A stretch of DNA of 64,000 nucleotides from Candidatus Merdivicinus intestinavium. GTDB taxonomy: Bacteria; Bacillota; Clostridia; Oscillospirales; Ruminococcaceae. The position numbers and the translations under genes are program-made. Shown one piece after another: positions 36,299-43,849 of the stretch (position 1 is its first letter; the number at the start of each line of letters is the position of its first letter). The notes beneath the pieces are model-generated. The model worked only from the letters and a program-made list of their open reading frames with translations. It made no database searches and was not told where the DNA came from. The DNA lies in assembly GCA_018713245.1 (NCBI GenBank), contig DVFM01000033.1:19736-83735 (forward strand), written 5' to 3'.

Positions 36299-37339
36299 AT
36301 GCAGATTACCGATTACAGAGAATCCTTATTCGACTATTGCCGCCGCATTTTCGCGGTGGACAGCCCCAGCGGCTATACAGCCAACGTCATGTCCCTCATC
36401 CGGCAGATTGCCGAGGGGCTGGGGTACTCCTTCGCGCTGACCCGCAAGGGCTGCGCCGTTATCACCATTGAAGGGCGCAGCGCGGAAAAAACGGTGGGCC
36501 TTTCCGCCCATGTGGACACCCTGGGGGCCATGGTGCGCTCCGTCACCTCCGACGGACAGCTGAAATTCACCCCTGTGGGCGGTCCGCTTCTGCCCACGCT
36601 GGACGGGGAGTACTGCAAAATCCGCACCCGTTCCGGGGAGACCTACACCGGGACCATCCTGAGCCTGAGTCCCGCCGCCCACGTTTACGACGACAGCCGG
36701 AGCCGCCCCCGGGACGCCGACAATATGGCCGTCCGCATCGATGAAAAGGTCAAGACTGCCGAGGACGTTAAAGCGCTGGGAATCGAAGCGGGGGATTACA
36801 TTTTCCTGGACCCCAAAACCACCGTTACCCCCTCCGGTTTTCTCAAATCCCGGTTCATCGACGACAAGGGGAGCGTAGCCTGCCTGATGACGGCGCTCAA
36901 AATCATGCGGGAGGAGAACCTCGTCCCCGAATACCGCACCCGGTTCTTCATCTCCGCCTATGAAGAGGTGGGGCACGGCGCTTCTTGGATTCCCGAGGAC
37001 CTCTCCGAACTGGTGGCGGTGGACATGGGCTGCATCGGCCTGGACCTGAACTGCACCGAATACGACGTTTCCATCTGCGCCAAGGATTCCGGCGGGCCCT
37101 ATGATTACGAGCTGACCAGCCGCCTGGTCCGTCTCGCCAAGGAGAACGGCCTCTCCTATGCGGTGGACATTTACCCCTTCTACGGCTCCGACGTGGGCGC
37201 GGCCCTCTCCGCCGGCCATGACATCAAGGGCGGGCTCATCGGTCCCGGCGTCCACGCTTCCCACGGCATGGAGCGCACCCACGCCGAAGGCATGGAAAAC
37301 ACCATCCGCCTGGCGCTGCTCTACCTCGGCTGCCGCTGA
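36299..37339 (+). CDS. M42-family metallopeptidase
   Basis: 346 residues. Metal ligands of M42 aminopeptidases/endoglucanases are in place: SAHVDTLGAMV, FIDDKGS, AYEEVGHGA, AVDMGC and GVHASHG. These cytoplasmic dodecamers trim peptides from the N-terminus. AGAAAGGACG precedes the ATG. Same-strand neighbours start within 30 bases on both sides. Confidence 0.92.
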   Translation: MQITDYRESLFDYCRRIFAVDSPSGYTANVMSLIRQIAEGLGYSFALTRKGCAVITIEGRSAEKTVGLSAHVDTLGAMVRSVTSDGQLKFTPVGGPLLPTLDGEYCKIRTRSGETYTGTILSLSPAAHVYDDSRSRPRDADNMAVRIDEKVKTAEDVKALGIEAGDYIFLDPKTTVTPSGFLKSRFIDDKGSVACLMTALKIMREENLVPEYRTRFFISAYEEVGHGASWIPEDLSELVAVDMGCIGLDLNCTEYDVSICAKDSGGPYDYELTSRLVRLAKENGLSYAVDIYPFYGSDVGAALSAGHDIKGGLIGPGVHASHGMERTHAEGMENTIRLALLYLGCR

Positions 37340-37352
37340 AAAGAGGGGGATC

Positions 37353-38171
37353 ATGGCGAAAATTCACGCAGATTACCACCTGCACACCCTCTTTTCCCCG
37401 GACGGGAAAAATTCTCCCGAGGAGATGTGCCGGGCGGCGCTGGAAAAAGGGCTGACGGAAATCGCCGTCACCGATCATTATGAATTTTACCAGGCCGGGG
37501 TTTTCCGGGATAAGCCCTTTACCATTGAACACATGCGCGCCCAGCAGCGGGAACTGGAACGCTGCCGGGAGCTGTTTGCCGGGAAGCTGACCATCCGCCG
37601 CGGTGTCGAAATCGGCCAGCCCCAGTGCAATCCGGAGGCGGCCCGGGAGCTCATGGAAGCCGTTCCGTTCGATTATGTCATCGGGTCGGTCCATAAGCTC
37701 AGCGACCTGGACCTGGGGCTGACCCAATATACCGAAGAAAACATTCCCGGCCTGGCGGGGCGGAACCTCTCCATGCTCTATGAGCTGGCAGACCGGGAGG
37801 ATTTCGACTGCATGGGGCACATCGACATTATCAAGCGCTACGCCGCCCGGCAGGGCATGCGGGTAGATTTACTGGACTGGCGGGAACAGCTGGAGCCCAT
37901 CCTGCGGCGGCTGATCGAGCGGGGGAAGGGGCTGGAGGTCAACACCTCCGGCCTGCGGCAGGCTGCCCGGGAGACGCTGCCCTCCCTGGCAGTTTTAAAG
38001 CTCTACCGTTCATTGGGCGGGGAAATCCTCACCGCCGGCTCCGATGCCCACTGCACGGCGGATATCTCCGCCGGGTTCGATGAAGCGCTGGCGGTGATAC
38101 GGGAGGCCGGCTTCCGCTATCTGGCCCGCTATGAGGACAGGAAGCCGCATTTTGTCCCGCTGGACGGCTGA
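37353..38171 (+). CDS. PHP-domain phosphatase, HisJ-like
   Basis: 272 residues with the four PHP motifs: DYHLHTLFSPDGKN, EIAVTDHYEF, RRGVEIGQP, and GSDAHCTADI. Closest in layout to histidinol-phosphatase HisJ (IGSVHKLSD, GHIDIIKRY). No other his gene is nearby, so the substrate could be another phosphate ester. ATG 37353 with AAGAGGGGGA upstream; the track start lies inside the peptidase gene. Confidence 0.85.
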   Translation: MAKIHADYHLHTLFSPDGKNSPEEMCRAALEKGLTEIAVTDHYEFYQAGVFRDKPFTIEHMRAQQRELERCRELFAGKLTIRRGVEIGQPQCNPEAARELMEAVPFDYVIGSVHKLSDLDLGLTQYTEENIPGLAGRNLSMLYELADREDFDCMGHIDIIKRYAARQGMRVDLLDWREQLEPILRRLIERGKGLEVNTSGLRQAARETLPSLAVLKLYRSLGGEILTAGSDAHCTADISAGFDEALAVIREAGFRYLARYEDRKPHFVPLDG

Positions 38172-38197
38172 GCGCCCCGAAAAGGGAGGAATCATTC

Positions 38198-39247
38198 ATG
38201 CACAAGCATATGGGCCGGGAAAAGAAATCCGTGTGGACGAAGGTTTTCGCGGCGGCTTTGGCGGTATCGTGGGTGCTCATCGGCGTTTTGTGGGCGCAGG
38301 TCTACCGCCTGTCGCGGCAGAATTTCTTTTCCCGGGATATTGCCCTGTCCGATACCTACTATCTTGCCCAGTTTCGGGATGAGGAACCGGCGGGGGAGGT
38401 GGAATGGGTGATGGGCGAGGTCCAGGACAGCGCGGCCGAAGCCGCCTTCTGGCAGGACGCGGCGCAGGATTTTGGCTGGTCGCTGGAAGCGGGGGAATCG
38501 CCCAGCGAGCTGTTCCGCTCTATCTATCAAAGTGTGGGCGGGTTCCGGACCGCCCTTTCGGGAATCCGGGACGGATTGGGACTGACGGATGAAGAATTCT
38601 GCTTCCGGCTTTCCGGCGTGCCCTTTCTGGACGGGACGGAGATGCCAAACGGCAGCGAGGCGGTCTGCGCCACCATGCTGCTGGGGCACCGGGGCATTTC
38701 GGCGGACCCTGCGCAGTTCGCCCGGGAATACCTTCCCGCCGAACCTGTGGAAAACCGGTGGGGCATCCGCTATGGTCCGGACCCCAGCCGGGCTTATGCA
38801 GGCGACCCCTTCAGCGAAACGGGCGGCTGGGGCTGCTGTGCGCCGGTCATCGTGGAGAGCATCGGGGCTTATCTGGGACCGTCCGCGGAGTGGAAAGCCC
38901 TCAATTTTTCCGGCTATGACCTGAAGGACATCTTTTCCAGGGTGGTCATTGGCTGGGATACCCCGGCGGCGGTCTGGGTCACCGACCGCATGGAAAAGGC
39001 GGACATCGCCTTCCAGTGGCATTCCTACGACAATGAAACCACCTATCTCTGCCCGGCCAATCAGCGCTGCATGGTGCTGGTCGGCGGGGATGCGGAGCAC
39101 TATTATTTTTTTGATCCCTGCGAATCAAGCAGTGTGGTGTCCTACCCCTGCCGCCAGGCGGAAGAGAGCTTCCGCGCTTTGGGGAGCCAGGCGGTCGCCG
39201 TTCTGCCAAGGAATGCGGCGGACTCGGAGAGCTCTGCGGGGGAGTAA
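38198..39247 (+). CDS. Membrane-anchored C39-like protein lacking catalytic residues
   Basis: 349 residues. One membrane anchor (about 14-34), then an extracellular domain. Residues 140-310 follow the Peptidase_C39_2 pattern: VPFLDGTEMPNGSEAVCATM, AGDPFSETGGWGCCAPVI, CMVLVGGDAEHYYFFDP. In active relatives the first motif reads TGCE and the last EHC; here the catalytic Cys is Ser153 and the His is Arg290, so protease activity is unlikely. It may bind peptides or wall material instead. GGGAGGAATC precedes the ATG. Confidence 0.75.
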   Translation: MHKHMGREKKSVWTKVFAAALAVSWVLIGVLWAQVYRLSRQNFFSRDIALSDTYYLAQFRDEEPAGEVEWVMGEVQDSAAEAAFWQDAAQDFGWSLEAGESPSELFRSIYQSVGGFRTALSGIRDGLGLTDEEFCFRLSGVPFLDGTEMPNGSEAVCATMLLGHRGISADPAQFAREYLPAEPVENRWGIRYGPDPSRAYAGDPFSETGGWGCCAPVIVESIGAYLGPSAEWKALNFSGYDLKDIFSRVVIGWDTPAAVWVTDRMEKADIAFQWHSYDNETTYLCPANQRCMVLVGGDAEHYYFFDPCESSSVVSYPCRQAEESFRALGSQAVAVLPRNAADSESSAGE

Positions 39248-39274
39248 CTGCCGGCTGTGAAAGGATGAGTTGAA

Positions 39275-40009
39275 ATGAACCTGCATATTATTTCCTGTCA
39301 GGTGGTGTACCGGGAGATGAGCGTGGCTGCGGCCATGTCCCCCAATCACACCACGATTACCTGGGTGCCCCAGGGCCTGCATACGGAACCCGAAAAGATG
39401 CCCGCCGCCCTCCAGGCGGAAATTGACCGCATTGAGGAGAAGATTGCCGCGGGAAAATTCCGGTGTCCGCCGGAGGCCATCGTATTGGGCTACGGGCTCT
39501 GCTCCAACGGCACTGTCGGCCTAAAGGCGCGGAACATCCCACTGGTGATCCCCCGAACCGACGACTGCATCGCCCTGTTTCTCGGTTCCCAGCAGACCTA
39601 TCTGGACCTGTTCCGGAAGCATCCCGGCACCTATTGGGTGAACGGCGGCTGGATTGAGGAGACGGAGCTCCCTTCCCCGGAAAAATACCGGAAAATGCGG
39701 GAGGAGTTTGTAGAGCTTTACGGCGAGGACAACGCGGATTTCCTGATGGAAAGCGGCGTCGGCTGGGGATGGACGAAAAACTACCATTACTGCGGCTACA
39801 TCAAGCCCTGCGGCTACGATTCCCCTTCCTGGCGGGAATGGGCGGAGGAGTTTGCCGGGGCCTACGGCTGGGAGCTTTTTGAAACGCAGGGTTCCAACCG
39901 GCTGCTGGAAAAGCTGCTGGCGGGGGACTGGGACGAGGAGTTTCTGGTCTGCCCGCCCGGCAAAACAGTGGCCGCCTGCGGCGACGAGCGGAAGCTGACG
40001 GCGCAATAA
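39275..40009 (+). CDS. DUF1638 protein
   Basis: 244 residues. LGYGLCSNGTVGLKARNIPLVIPRTDDCIALFLGS, split here into its recognisable halves (GYGLCSNG and PRTDDCIALFLGS), is the DUF1638 hallmark, with conserved Cys and Asp residues. DUF1638 genes are often found near corrinoid methyltransferase systems, yet their function is unknown. GAAAGGATGAG precedes the ATG. Last gene of the five-gene run; a hairpin separates it from the convergent CNNM gene. Confidence 0.85.
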   Translation: MNLHIISCQVVYREMSVAAAMSPNHTTITWVPQGLHTEPEKMPAALQAEIDRIEEKIAAGKFRCPPEAIVLGYGLCSNGTVGLKARNIPLVIPRTDDCIALFLGSQQTYLDLFRKHPGTYWVNGGWIEETELPSPEKYRKMREEFVELYGEDNADFLMESGVGWGWTKNYHYCGYIKPCGYDSPSWREWAEEFAGAYGWELFETQGSNRLLEKLLAGDWDEEFLVCPPGKTVAACGDERKLTAQ

Positions 40010-40016
40010 AGCAAAA

Positions 40017-40054
40017 CACACCGGACAAGCGCCCTGCGGCGTCTGTCCGGTGTG
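40017..40054. terminator. Terminator hairpin between convergent genes
   Basis: CACACCGGACA/TGTCCGGTGTG, 11 pairs, with further pairing in the loop (GCGCC/GGCGT). It serves the DUF1638 run and probably the CNNM gene from the other side. Confidence 0.7.
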
Positions 40055-40076
40055 CTGATTTCCATGTTATTTATGT

Positions 40077-41216
40077 TTACTGCGCAGACTGCGCGGCTTT
40101 CTGATCCTCGGCAGCAAGCCGGCCAGCGGCAATTTTCTGTTTGGAATCCGGTTTGGACTGCTGATAGGCTTCCTTCTGTTCGTCGTATTCGTCGTCGATT
40201 TCGCCGACGATGGACTCCAGAAGGTCCTCCAGCGTGACAATACCGGAGGTCCCGCCGTATTCGTCCACGACCACGGCCATATGGATTTTCTGCTCCTGGA
40301 ACTGTTTGAGCAGATTGGTGGTGCTGACGGTTTCCGGAACGTAGATCACCGGCCGCAGGAAGTCCAGCAACTGATGTCCGTCCAGGGAGCCTTCGTTCAG
40401 CAGGGGAATCAGGTCCTTTACGTGGATGACGCCGATAATGTCGTCGATGGTGTCTCGGTAAACAGGGATACGGGAGTACCGGTCCTTTTGGGCGATTTCC
40501 ACCAGTTCCTGGAGGGAGCTGTCGGCGGAAATGGCGCAGATTTCGGTCCGGTGGGTCGTCAGCTCGGAGACACGGCGGTCATTGAGTTCAAAAATGTTCT
40601 CAATCATGTCCTTCTCTCGCTCCTCAATGGTGCCTTCCTCCTCGCCGGCTTCCACCATCAGGCGGATCTCCTCTTCCGTGACCTTCTCCTCCTCGTCGTG
40701 GGGATTGATGTGCAGCAGGCGGAGCACCAGGTTGACGCTGGCAGTCAGCAGGCGGATAAAGGGACGGCAGATTTTATACAAAACCCACAGAACCTTTACA
40801 ACTTTCAGCGCAAGCTCATCCGGCGATTTCATGGCAATCCGCTTTGGCGTCAGCTCGCCGAAAATCAGCGTGACATAGGCCAGCAGCAGCGTCAGCAGCA
40901 CCAGCACAATGCTGTGCAGCAGGGAGGGGTTGATGGGCAGGAAAGACAGCCACTGGTCAAAATAAACCGTAAAGTTTTCCGCGGCAACGGCAGAGGACAG
41001 CAGGTTTGCCAGCGTAATGCCGATCTGGATTGTGGACAAAAAGTCGGACGGGTCGTCGGTAATGCGCAGCAGCAGAGAAGCGCTTTTGTTGCCTTCTTCC
41101 GCCATCCGTTCGATTTTTTTGGAGTTAATGGACAGTATTGCGATTTCACTCATGGCAAAATACGCATTTAGTGATAACAGGACGACCAGCAATATTAAAC
41201 TGGGAATGGCGCTCAT
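40077..41216 (-). CDS. CNNM/CBS membrane protein (hemolysin C / CorC-type), shortened
   Basis: 379 residues. An N-terminal CNNM (DUF21) domain with three to four membrane segments (about 1-170; [12 protein letters not shown]), an acidic linker, then two CBS domains (about 190-345; [40 protein letters not shown]). The usual C-terminal CorC_HlyC domain of about 80 residues is missing; instead a Gln/Lys/Ala-rich tail follows. Family members are linked to magnesium and cobalt export or tolerance. TTTTGTAGG-type spacing aside, AAAAGGAG precedes the ATG. Its leader is unusual (see 41341-41470). Confidence 0.88.
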   Translation of the reverse strand: MSAIPSLILLVVLLSLNAYFAMSEIAILSINSKKIERMAEEGNKSASLLLRITDDPSDFLSTIQIGITLANLLSSAVAAENFTVYFDQWLSFLPINPSLLHSIVLVLLTLLLAYVTLIFGELTPKRIAMKSPDELALKVVKVLWVLYKICRPFIRLLTASVNLVLRLLHINPHDEEEKVTEEEIRLMVEAGEEEGTIEEREKDMIENIFELNDRRVSELTTHRTEICAISADSSLQELVEIAQKDRYSRIPVYRDTIDDIIGVIHVKDLIPLLNEGSLDGHQLLDFLRPVIYVPETVSTTNLLKQFQEQKIHMAVVVDEYGGTSGIVTLEDLLESIVGEIDDEYDEQKEAYQQSKPDSKQKIAAGRLAAEDQKAAQSAQ

Positions 41217-41344
41217 ACTCTTTTTTCTCCTTTTGTAGGTTGTTCAAAAACATTGGGCGGCTTACACGGCCTTATAACAACAGCCGCTCATGAGGATGAG
41301 CGCGGCGGTTTTCCCGGGAGGAATGGCTATAAAAAAACGCACCG

Positions 41345-41366
41345 ACAAAAAGGCAGATGCAATCTG
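41345..41366 (-). terminator. Terminator-like hairpin in the CNNM leader
   Basis: Minus strand GACAGAT-TGC-ATCTGCC followed by TTTTTG. It lies right after the aptamer candidate and about 130 bases before the gene, as a riboswitch expression platform would. Confidence 0.5.
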
Positions 41367-41371
41367 TCTTT

Positions 41372-41462
41372 CCATGATGCGGGAGCCAATTCCTATTCAG
41401 TTGAAAACCGGTTCGTCGCGGGTCAGCAGAATCTCCCACGGAAATCGGTTCCCCCTTTCTAT
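41372..41462 (-). promoter_or_regulatory. Candidate cobalamin-type riboswitch
   Basis: Minus strand shows, in order, AGGGGGAACC, GTGGGAGATTC, TGCTGACCCGCGACG, and GGAATTGGCTCCCG. The first three correspond to the GGGAA, GGTGnAnnTTCC and CTGnCCCGCnAC blocks of cobalamin riboswitches. GTGGGAG can also pair with CTCCCGC to close the element. The 3' B12 box is only loosely matched, so the class is tentative. Confidence 0.45.
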
Positions 41463-41477
41463 CATAAAATTATCTCC

Positions 41478-41506
41478 ATTATAACAGAATCCGGCGGCAC
41501 TGTCAA
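41478..41506 (-). promoter_or_regulatory. Promoter of the CNNM gene
   Basis: Minus strand TTGACA, 17 bases, TATAAT, full consensus, about 260 bases upstream of the ATG, which implies a long regulated leader. Confidence 0.85.
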
Positions 41507-41589
41507 GGAAGCCAAAAGCGCATAAACGGAGGATTCCGGCAGGAAAGGCCGGGTGATGTGTGGTTTTGTCCGGTTTTTACGCTTGTTTT

Positions 41590-42432
41590 TTACAAATTTG
41601 CCGGAATTTCTGCCAAAATGCGCGCCGAAAGAGGGGAGTCTGTATTTTTGCCTTCCGGAACGGACGGAGTCCCGGCCATTTCTCCGCAAAGCTCCGTCAT
41701 ATTCTGCCAATATCGTTTGGGGCAGTGGGTCATCCGGCACCTGGGATTGTACCGGCCTTCGATGGCAATGGTTTTGTAAAACTGGCGCCACATGGCCCGG
41801 AAGGCTTCCTCCTCCGGGCTTTCCGGCGCGAATTCGATCTCCTCAGCCGGGAGGATGCGGCACTGGCCGGGGCGGTGGACCAGCGCCATGCCGTGCGTGC
41901 GGTCGTAGATGAGGAACTTTTCCCGCGGCAGCCGCTCGGCGAAATGCTGCGCCAGCAGGGGCAGGACCGCATTTTTGGGATCAATGACGGAAGTGAGAAC
42001 GCCGCCGCGCTCCGTAAAGCGGATAAATCCCTTAAGCAGATGGGCTTCGTTCCCTGTAAAGCGGACAGCTTTCCAAAGCGCGGAGACCGTTTCATCCTGA
42101 AGCATCCGGGTGATGGAGGGGCCGGCCCTGTATCCCTTCCGCAGAAAATCCAGAATCAGCGTTTCCCGCCGCGGTTCACAGCTCAAAAAGCCCTGCCGCA
42201 CCCAGGAAAGCGCCTCCGGTGAAATCTTCGCCGGGATGGACCGCAGCACCCGCCCGGCTTTTGCCGGGTCTGTTTCAATGTCCCGGGGAGGGCAGAGGGA
42301 AAGCTGCTCTCCGCCGCGGGAAAAAATATCCGCGGGCTGTTCCCGGCGGGAAATCGCCTCGAACACACAGCAGAGCAGCCCGTCGAAGCTGCCGTCGTAA
42401 CGGTACGCTTCTATAATTCTCCGGTCAGGCAT
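41590..42432 (-). CDS. Putative DNA repair protein, TIGR03915/DUF4130 type
   Basis: 280 residues. YRYDGSFDGLLCCVFEAI at the start and RFTERGGVLTSVIDPKN, YDRTHGMALVH and the C-terminal RCRMTHCPKRYWQNMTEL fit the DUF4130 family, which is almost always paired with the TIGR03916 radical SAM protein. The pair is thought to act in DNA modification or repair; the reaction is unknown. Here the partner lies directly upstream with a 22-base overlap. Confidence 0.88.
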   Translation of the reverse strand: MPDRRIIEAYRYDGSFDGLLCCVFEAISRREQPADIFSRGGEQLSLCPPRDIETDPAKAGRVLRSIPAKISPEALSWVRQGFLSCEPRRETLILDFLRKGYRAGPSITRMLQDETVSALWKAVRFTGNEAHLLKGFIRFTERGGVLTSVIDPKNAVLPLLAQHFAERLPREKFLIYDRTHGMALVHRPGQCRILPAEEIEFAPESPEEEAFRAMWRQFYKTIAIEGRYNPRCRMTHCPKRYWQNMTELCGEMAGTPSVPEGKNTDSPLSARILAEIPANL

Positions 42433-43721
42433 TGCGCCACATCCTCCTTTGTAATCATCCCGGGGTCGCGGAACAGGGAAAGCTGTTCCCCCTGGGGGTA
42501 AGCGAGCATTTTGGCGGCCTTGTCCGACAGAACCGCCTGGAGCATATTGTCGGAGCGGAACCGGGCGGCGTCCGCCTGCTTCCCCCGGCAGAGAAGGAAA
42601 TACTGGGCCCGCTTGAGCACCACCCCCATCCGCTTGAGGGCGTCGAAATCCAGGCTGCCGGTGCGCCGGGCGGCGATAATGCGCCGTGCGGACCGGACGC
42701 CGACGCCCGGCACCCGCAGCAGCATTTCGTAGGGCGCGGTGTTGACCTCCACCGGGAACTGGTCCAGATGATGGACCGCCCAGTTGGCCTTGGGGTCCAG
42801 GAACGGGTTGAAATTCGGGTTCGCTTCGTCCAGGATTTCCCCGGCGGTGAAGCCGTAAAACCGCAGCAGCCAGTCCGCCTGATAAAGCCGGTGCTCCCGC
42901 AGCAGCGGCGGCTTGGTGTCCAGAGAGGGGAGAAGGGAGCTTTCCACCACCGGCATATAAGCGGAGAAAAACACCCGCTTCAGGGCGTATTTCCGGTAAA
43001 GAGCCTCGGACAGCCGCAGAATCTGATAATCGCTCTCCGGCGTCGCGCCGATAATCATCTGGGTGCTCTGGCCTGCCGGGGCGAATTTCGGCGCATGCCG
43101 GTACCGAACCAGGTCGGTCCGGTTTTCCGAGATGCCGTCCCGAATCTGGGTCATGGGCTTCAGGATGGCGTTCCTGCTTTTGTTGGGGGCGAGGGCGTTG
43201 AGGCTCTGCTCGCTGGGCAGCTCGATGTTGACGCTCATCCGGTCGGCCAGCATCCCCAGCTGCGCGATGAGGGCGGGGTCCGCGCCGGGGATGGCTTTGA
43301 CATGGATATAACCGTTGAACCGGTACTCCTGCCGCAGGAGGCGCAGCGTCTCAATGAGCTGCTCGCAGGTGTAGTCCGGATTCCGCAGGATGCCGGAGCT
43401 TAAAAACAGCCCTTCTATATAATTGCGCCGGTAAAACTGGATGGTCAGATCCGCCAGCTCCCGGGGGGTGAAGGAAGCCCGGGGGGCGTCGTTGGTGCAG
43501 CGGTTGACGCAGTACTGACAGTTGTAGGCGCAGGCGTTGGAAAAAAGCACCTTCAGCAGGCTGATGCACCGCCCGTCCGCCGCAAAGCTGTGACAGATGC
43601 CGCAGGCGGTGGAATTGCCGATGCCGTCCGGCGCGCTCTTCCGGTCAACGCCGCTGGAGGTGCAGGCGGCGTCATATTTGGCGGCGGCGCTCAGTATTTT
43701 CAGTTTCTCCATTAAATCCAT
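42411..43721 (-). CDS. Putative DNA modification/repair radical SAM protein, TIGR03916 type
   Basis: 436 residues. Radical SAM motif CAYNCQYC (Cys64, 68, 71), preceded by a further Cys-rich stretch (STACGICHSF). The C-terminal third contains a helix-hairpin-helix (MLLRVPGVGVRSARRI), a DNA-binding element also found in glycosylases. The protein is expected to act on DNA with the downstream TIGR03915 partner. ATG 43721 is preceded by GGGTGAG. Its promoter carries a LexA-like sequence. Confidence 0.9.
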   Translation of the reverse strand: MDLMEKLKILSAAAKYDAACTSSGVDRKSAPDGIGNSTACGICHSFAADGRCISLLKVLFSNACAYNCQYCVNRCTNDAPRASFTPRELADLTIQFYRRNYIEGLFLSSGILRNPDYTCEQLIETLRLLRQEYRFNGYIHVKAIPGADPALIAQLGMLADRMSVNIELPSEQSLNALAPNKSRNAILKPMTQIRDGISENRTDLVRYRHAPKFAPAGQSTQMIIGATPESDYQILRLSEALYRKYALKRVFFSAYMPVVESSLLPSLDTKPPLLREHRLYQADWLLRFYGFTAGEILDEANPNFNPFLDPKANWAVHHLDQFPVEVNTAPYEMLLRVPGVGVRSARRIIAARRTGSLDFDALKRMGVVLKRAQYFLLCRGKQADAARFRSDNMLQAVLSDKAAKMLAYPQGEQLSLFRDPGMITKEDVAQCLTGEL

Positions 43722-43747
43722 AATCTCACCCGAACGTTTTTTCTTTC

Positions 43748-43776
43748 AGTATAGCACAAATGTTCGATTGTGTAAA
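43748..43776 (-). promoter_or_regulatory. Promoter of the putative repair operon
   Basis: Minus strand TTTACA, 17 bases, TATACT. The spacer holds CGAACATTTGTGC. Confidence 0.65.
43754..43766. promoter_or_regulatory. Possible LexA box
   Basis: CGAACATTTGTGC on the minus strand differs by one core base from the Gram-positive SOS box CGAAC-N4-GTTCG (G-T-G-C instead of G-T-T-C). It sits between -35 and -10, where LexA would repress. Confidence 0.35.
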
Positions 43777-43807
43777 GAGGATTTTGAAAATATCGGGCAG
43801 CTTTTCC

Positions 43808-43843
43808 AAAAGAAAGCCCGGGCGGCTTTTTAACCGTCCGGGC
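43808..43843 (-). terminator. Intrinsic terminator of the ABC/FtsX operon
   Basis: Minus strand GCCCGGACGG, loop, CCGCCCGGGC followed by TTTCTTTT, directly after the FtsX stop codon. Confidence 0.8.
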
Positions 43844-43849
43844 AGAGGC

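Larger units (their letters stand above)
41217..41589. other. Long leader region of the CNNM gene
   Basis: 373 bases without a gene: promoter, a B12-like aptamer candidate, a terminator-like hairpin, a second hairpin (CGCTCAT/ATGAGCG at about 41286-41303) and the ribosome binding site, all in minus-strand sense. The short ORFs the track lists here look spurious. Confidence 0.6.

Noticed and set aside
38198-39247. C39-like protein as a bacteriocin-processing peptidase
   Set aside because: Catalytic Cys and His are replaced, there is no ABC transporter fusion, and the fold belongs to the C39_2 group.
41345-41462. CNNM leader as M-box (Mg2+), yybP-ykoY (Mn2+) or ydaO (c-di-AMP) riboswitch
   Set aside because: The conserved blocks of the M-box and yybP-ykoY are absent; GGGGGAACC recalls ydaO but its 3' blocks are missing. 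The cobalamin pattern fits better, though not perfectly.
41221-41525. Short plus-strand ORFs at 41253 and 41290
   Set aside because: They lie antisense to the structured leader, lack ribosome binding sites and show no family features.
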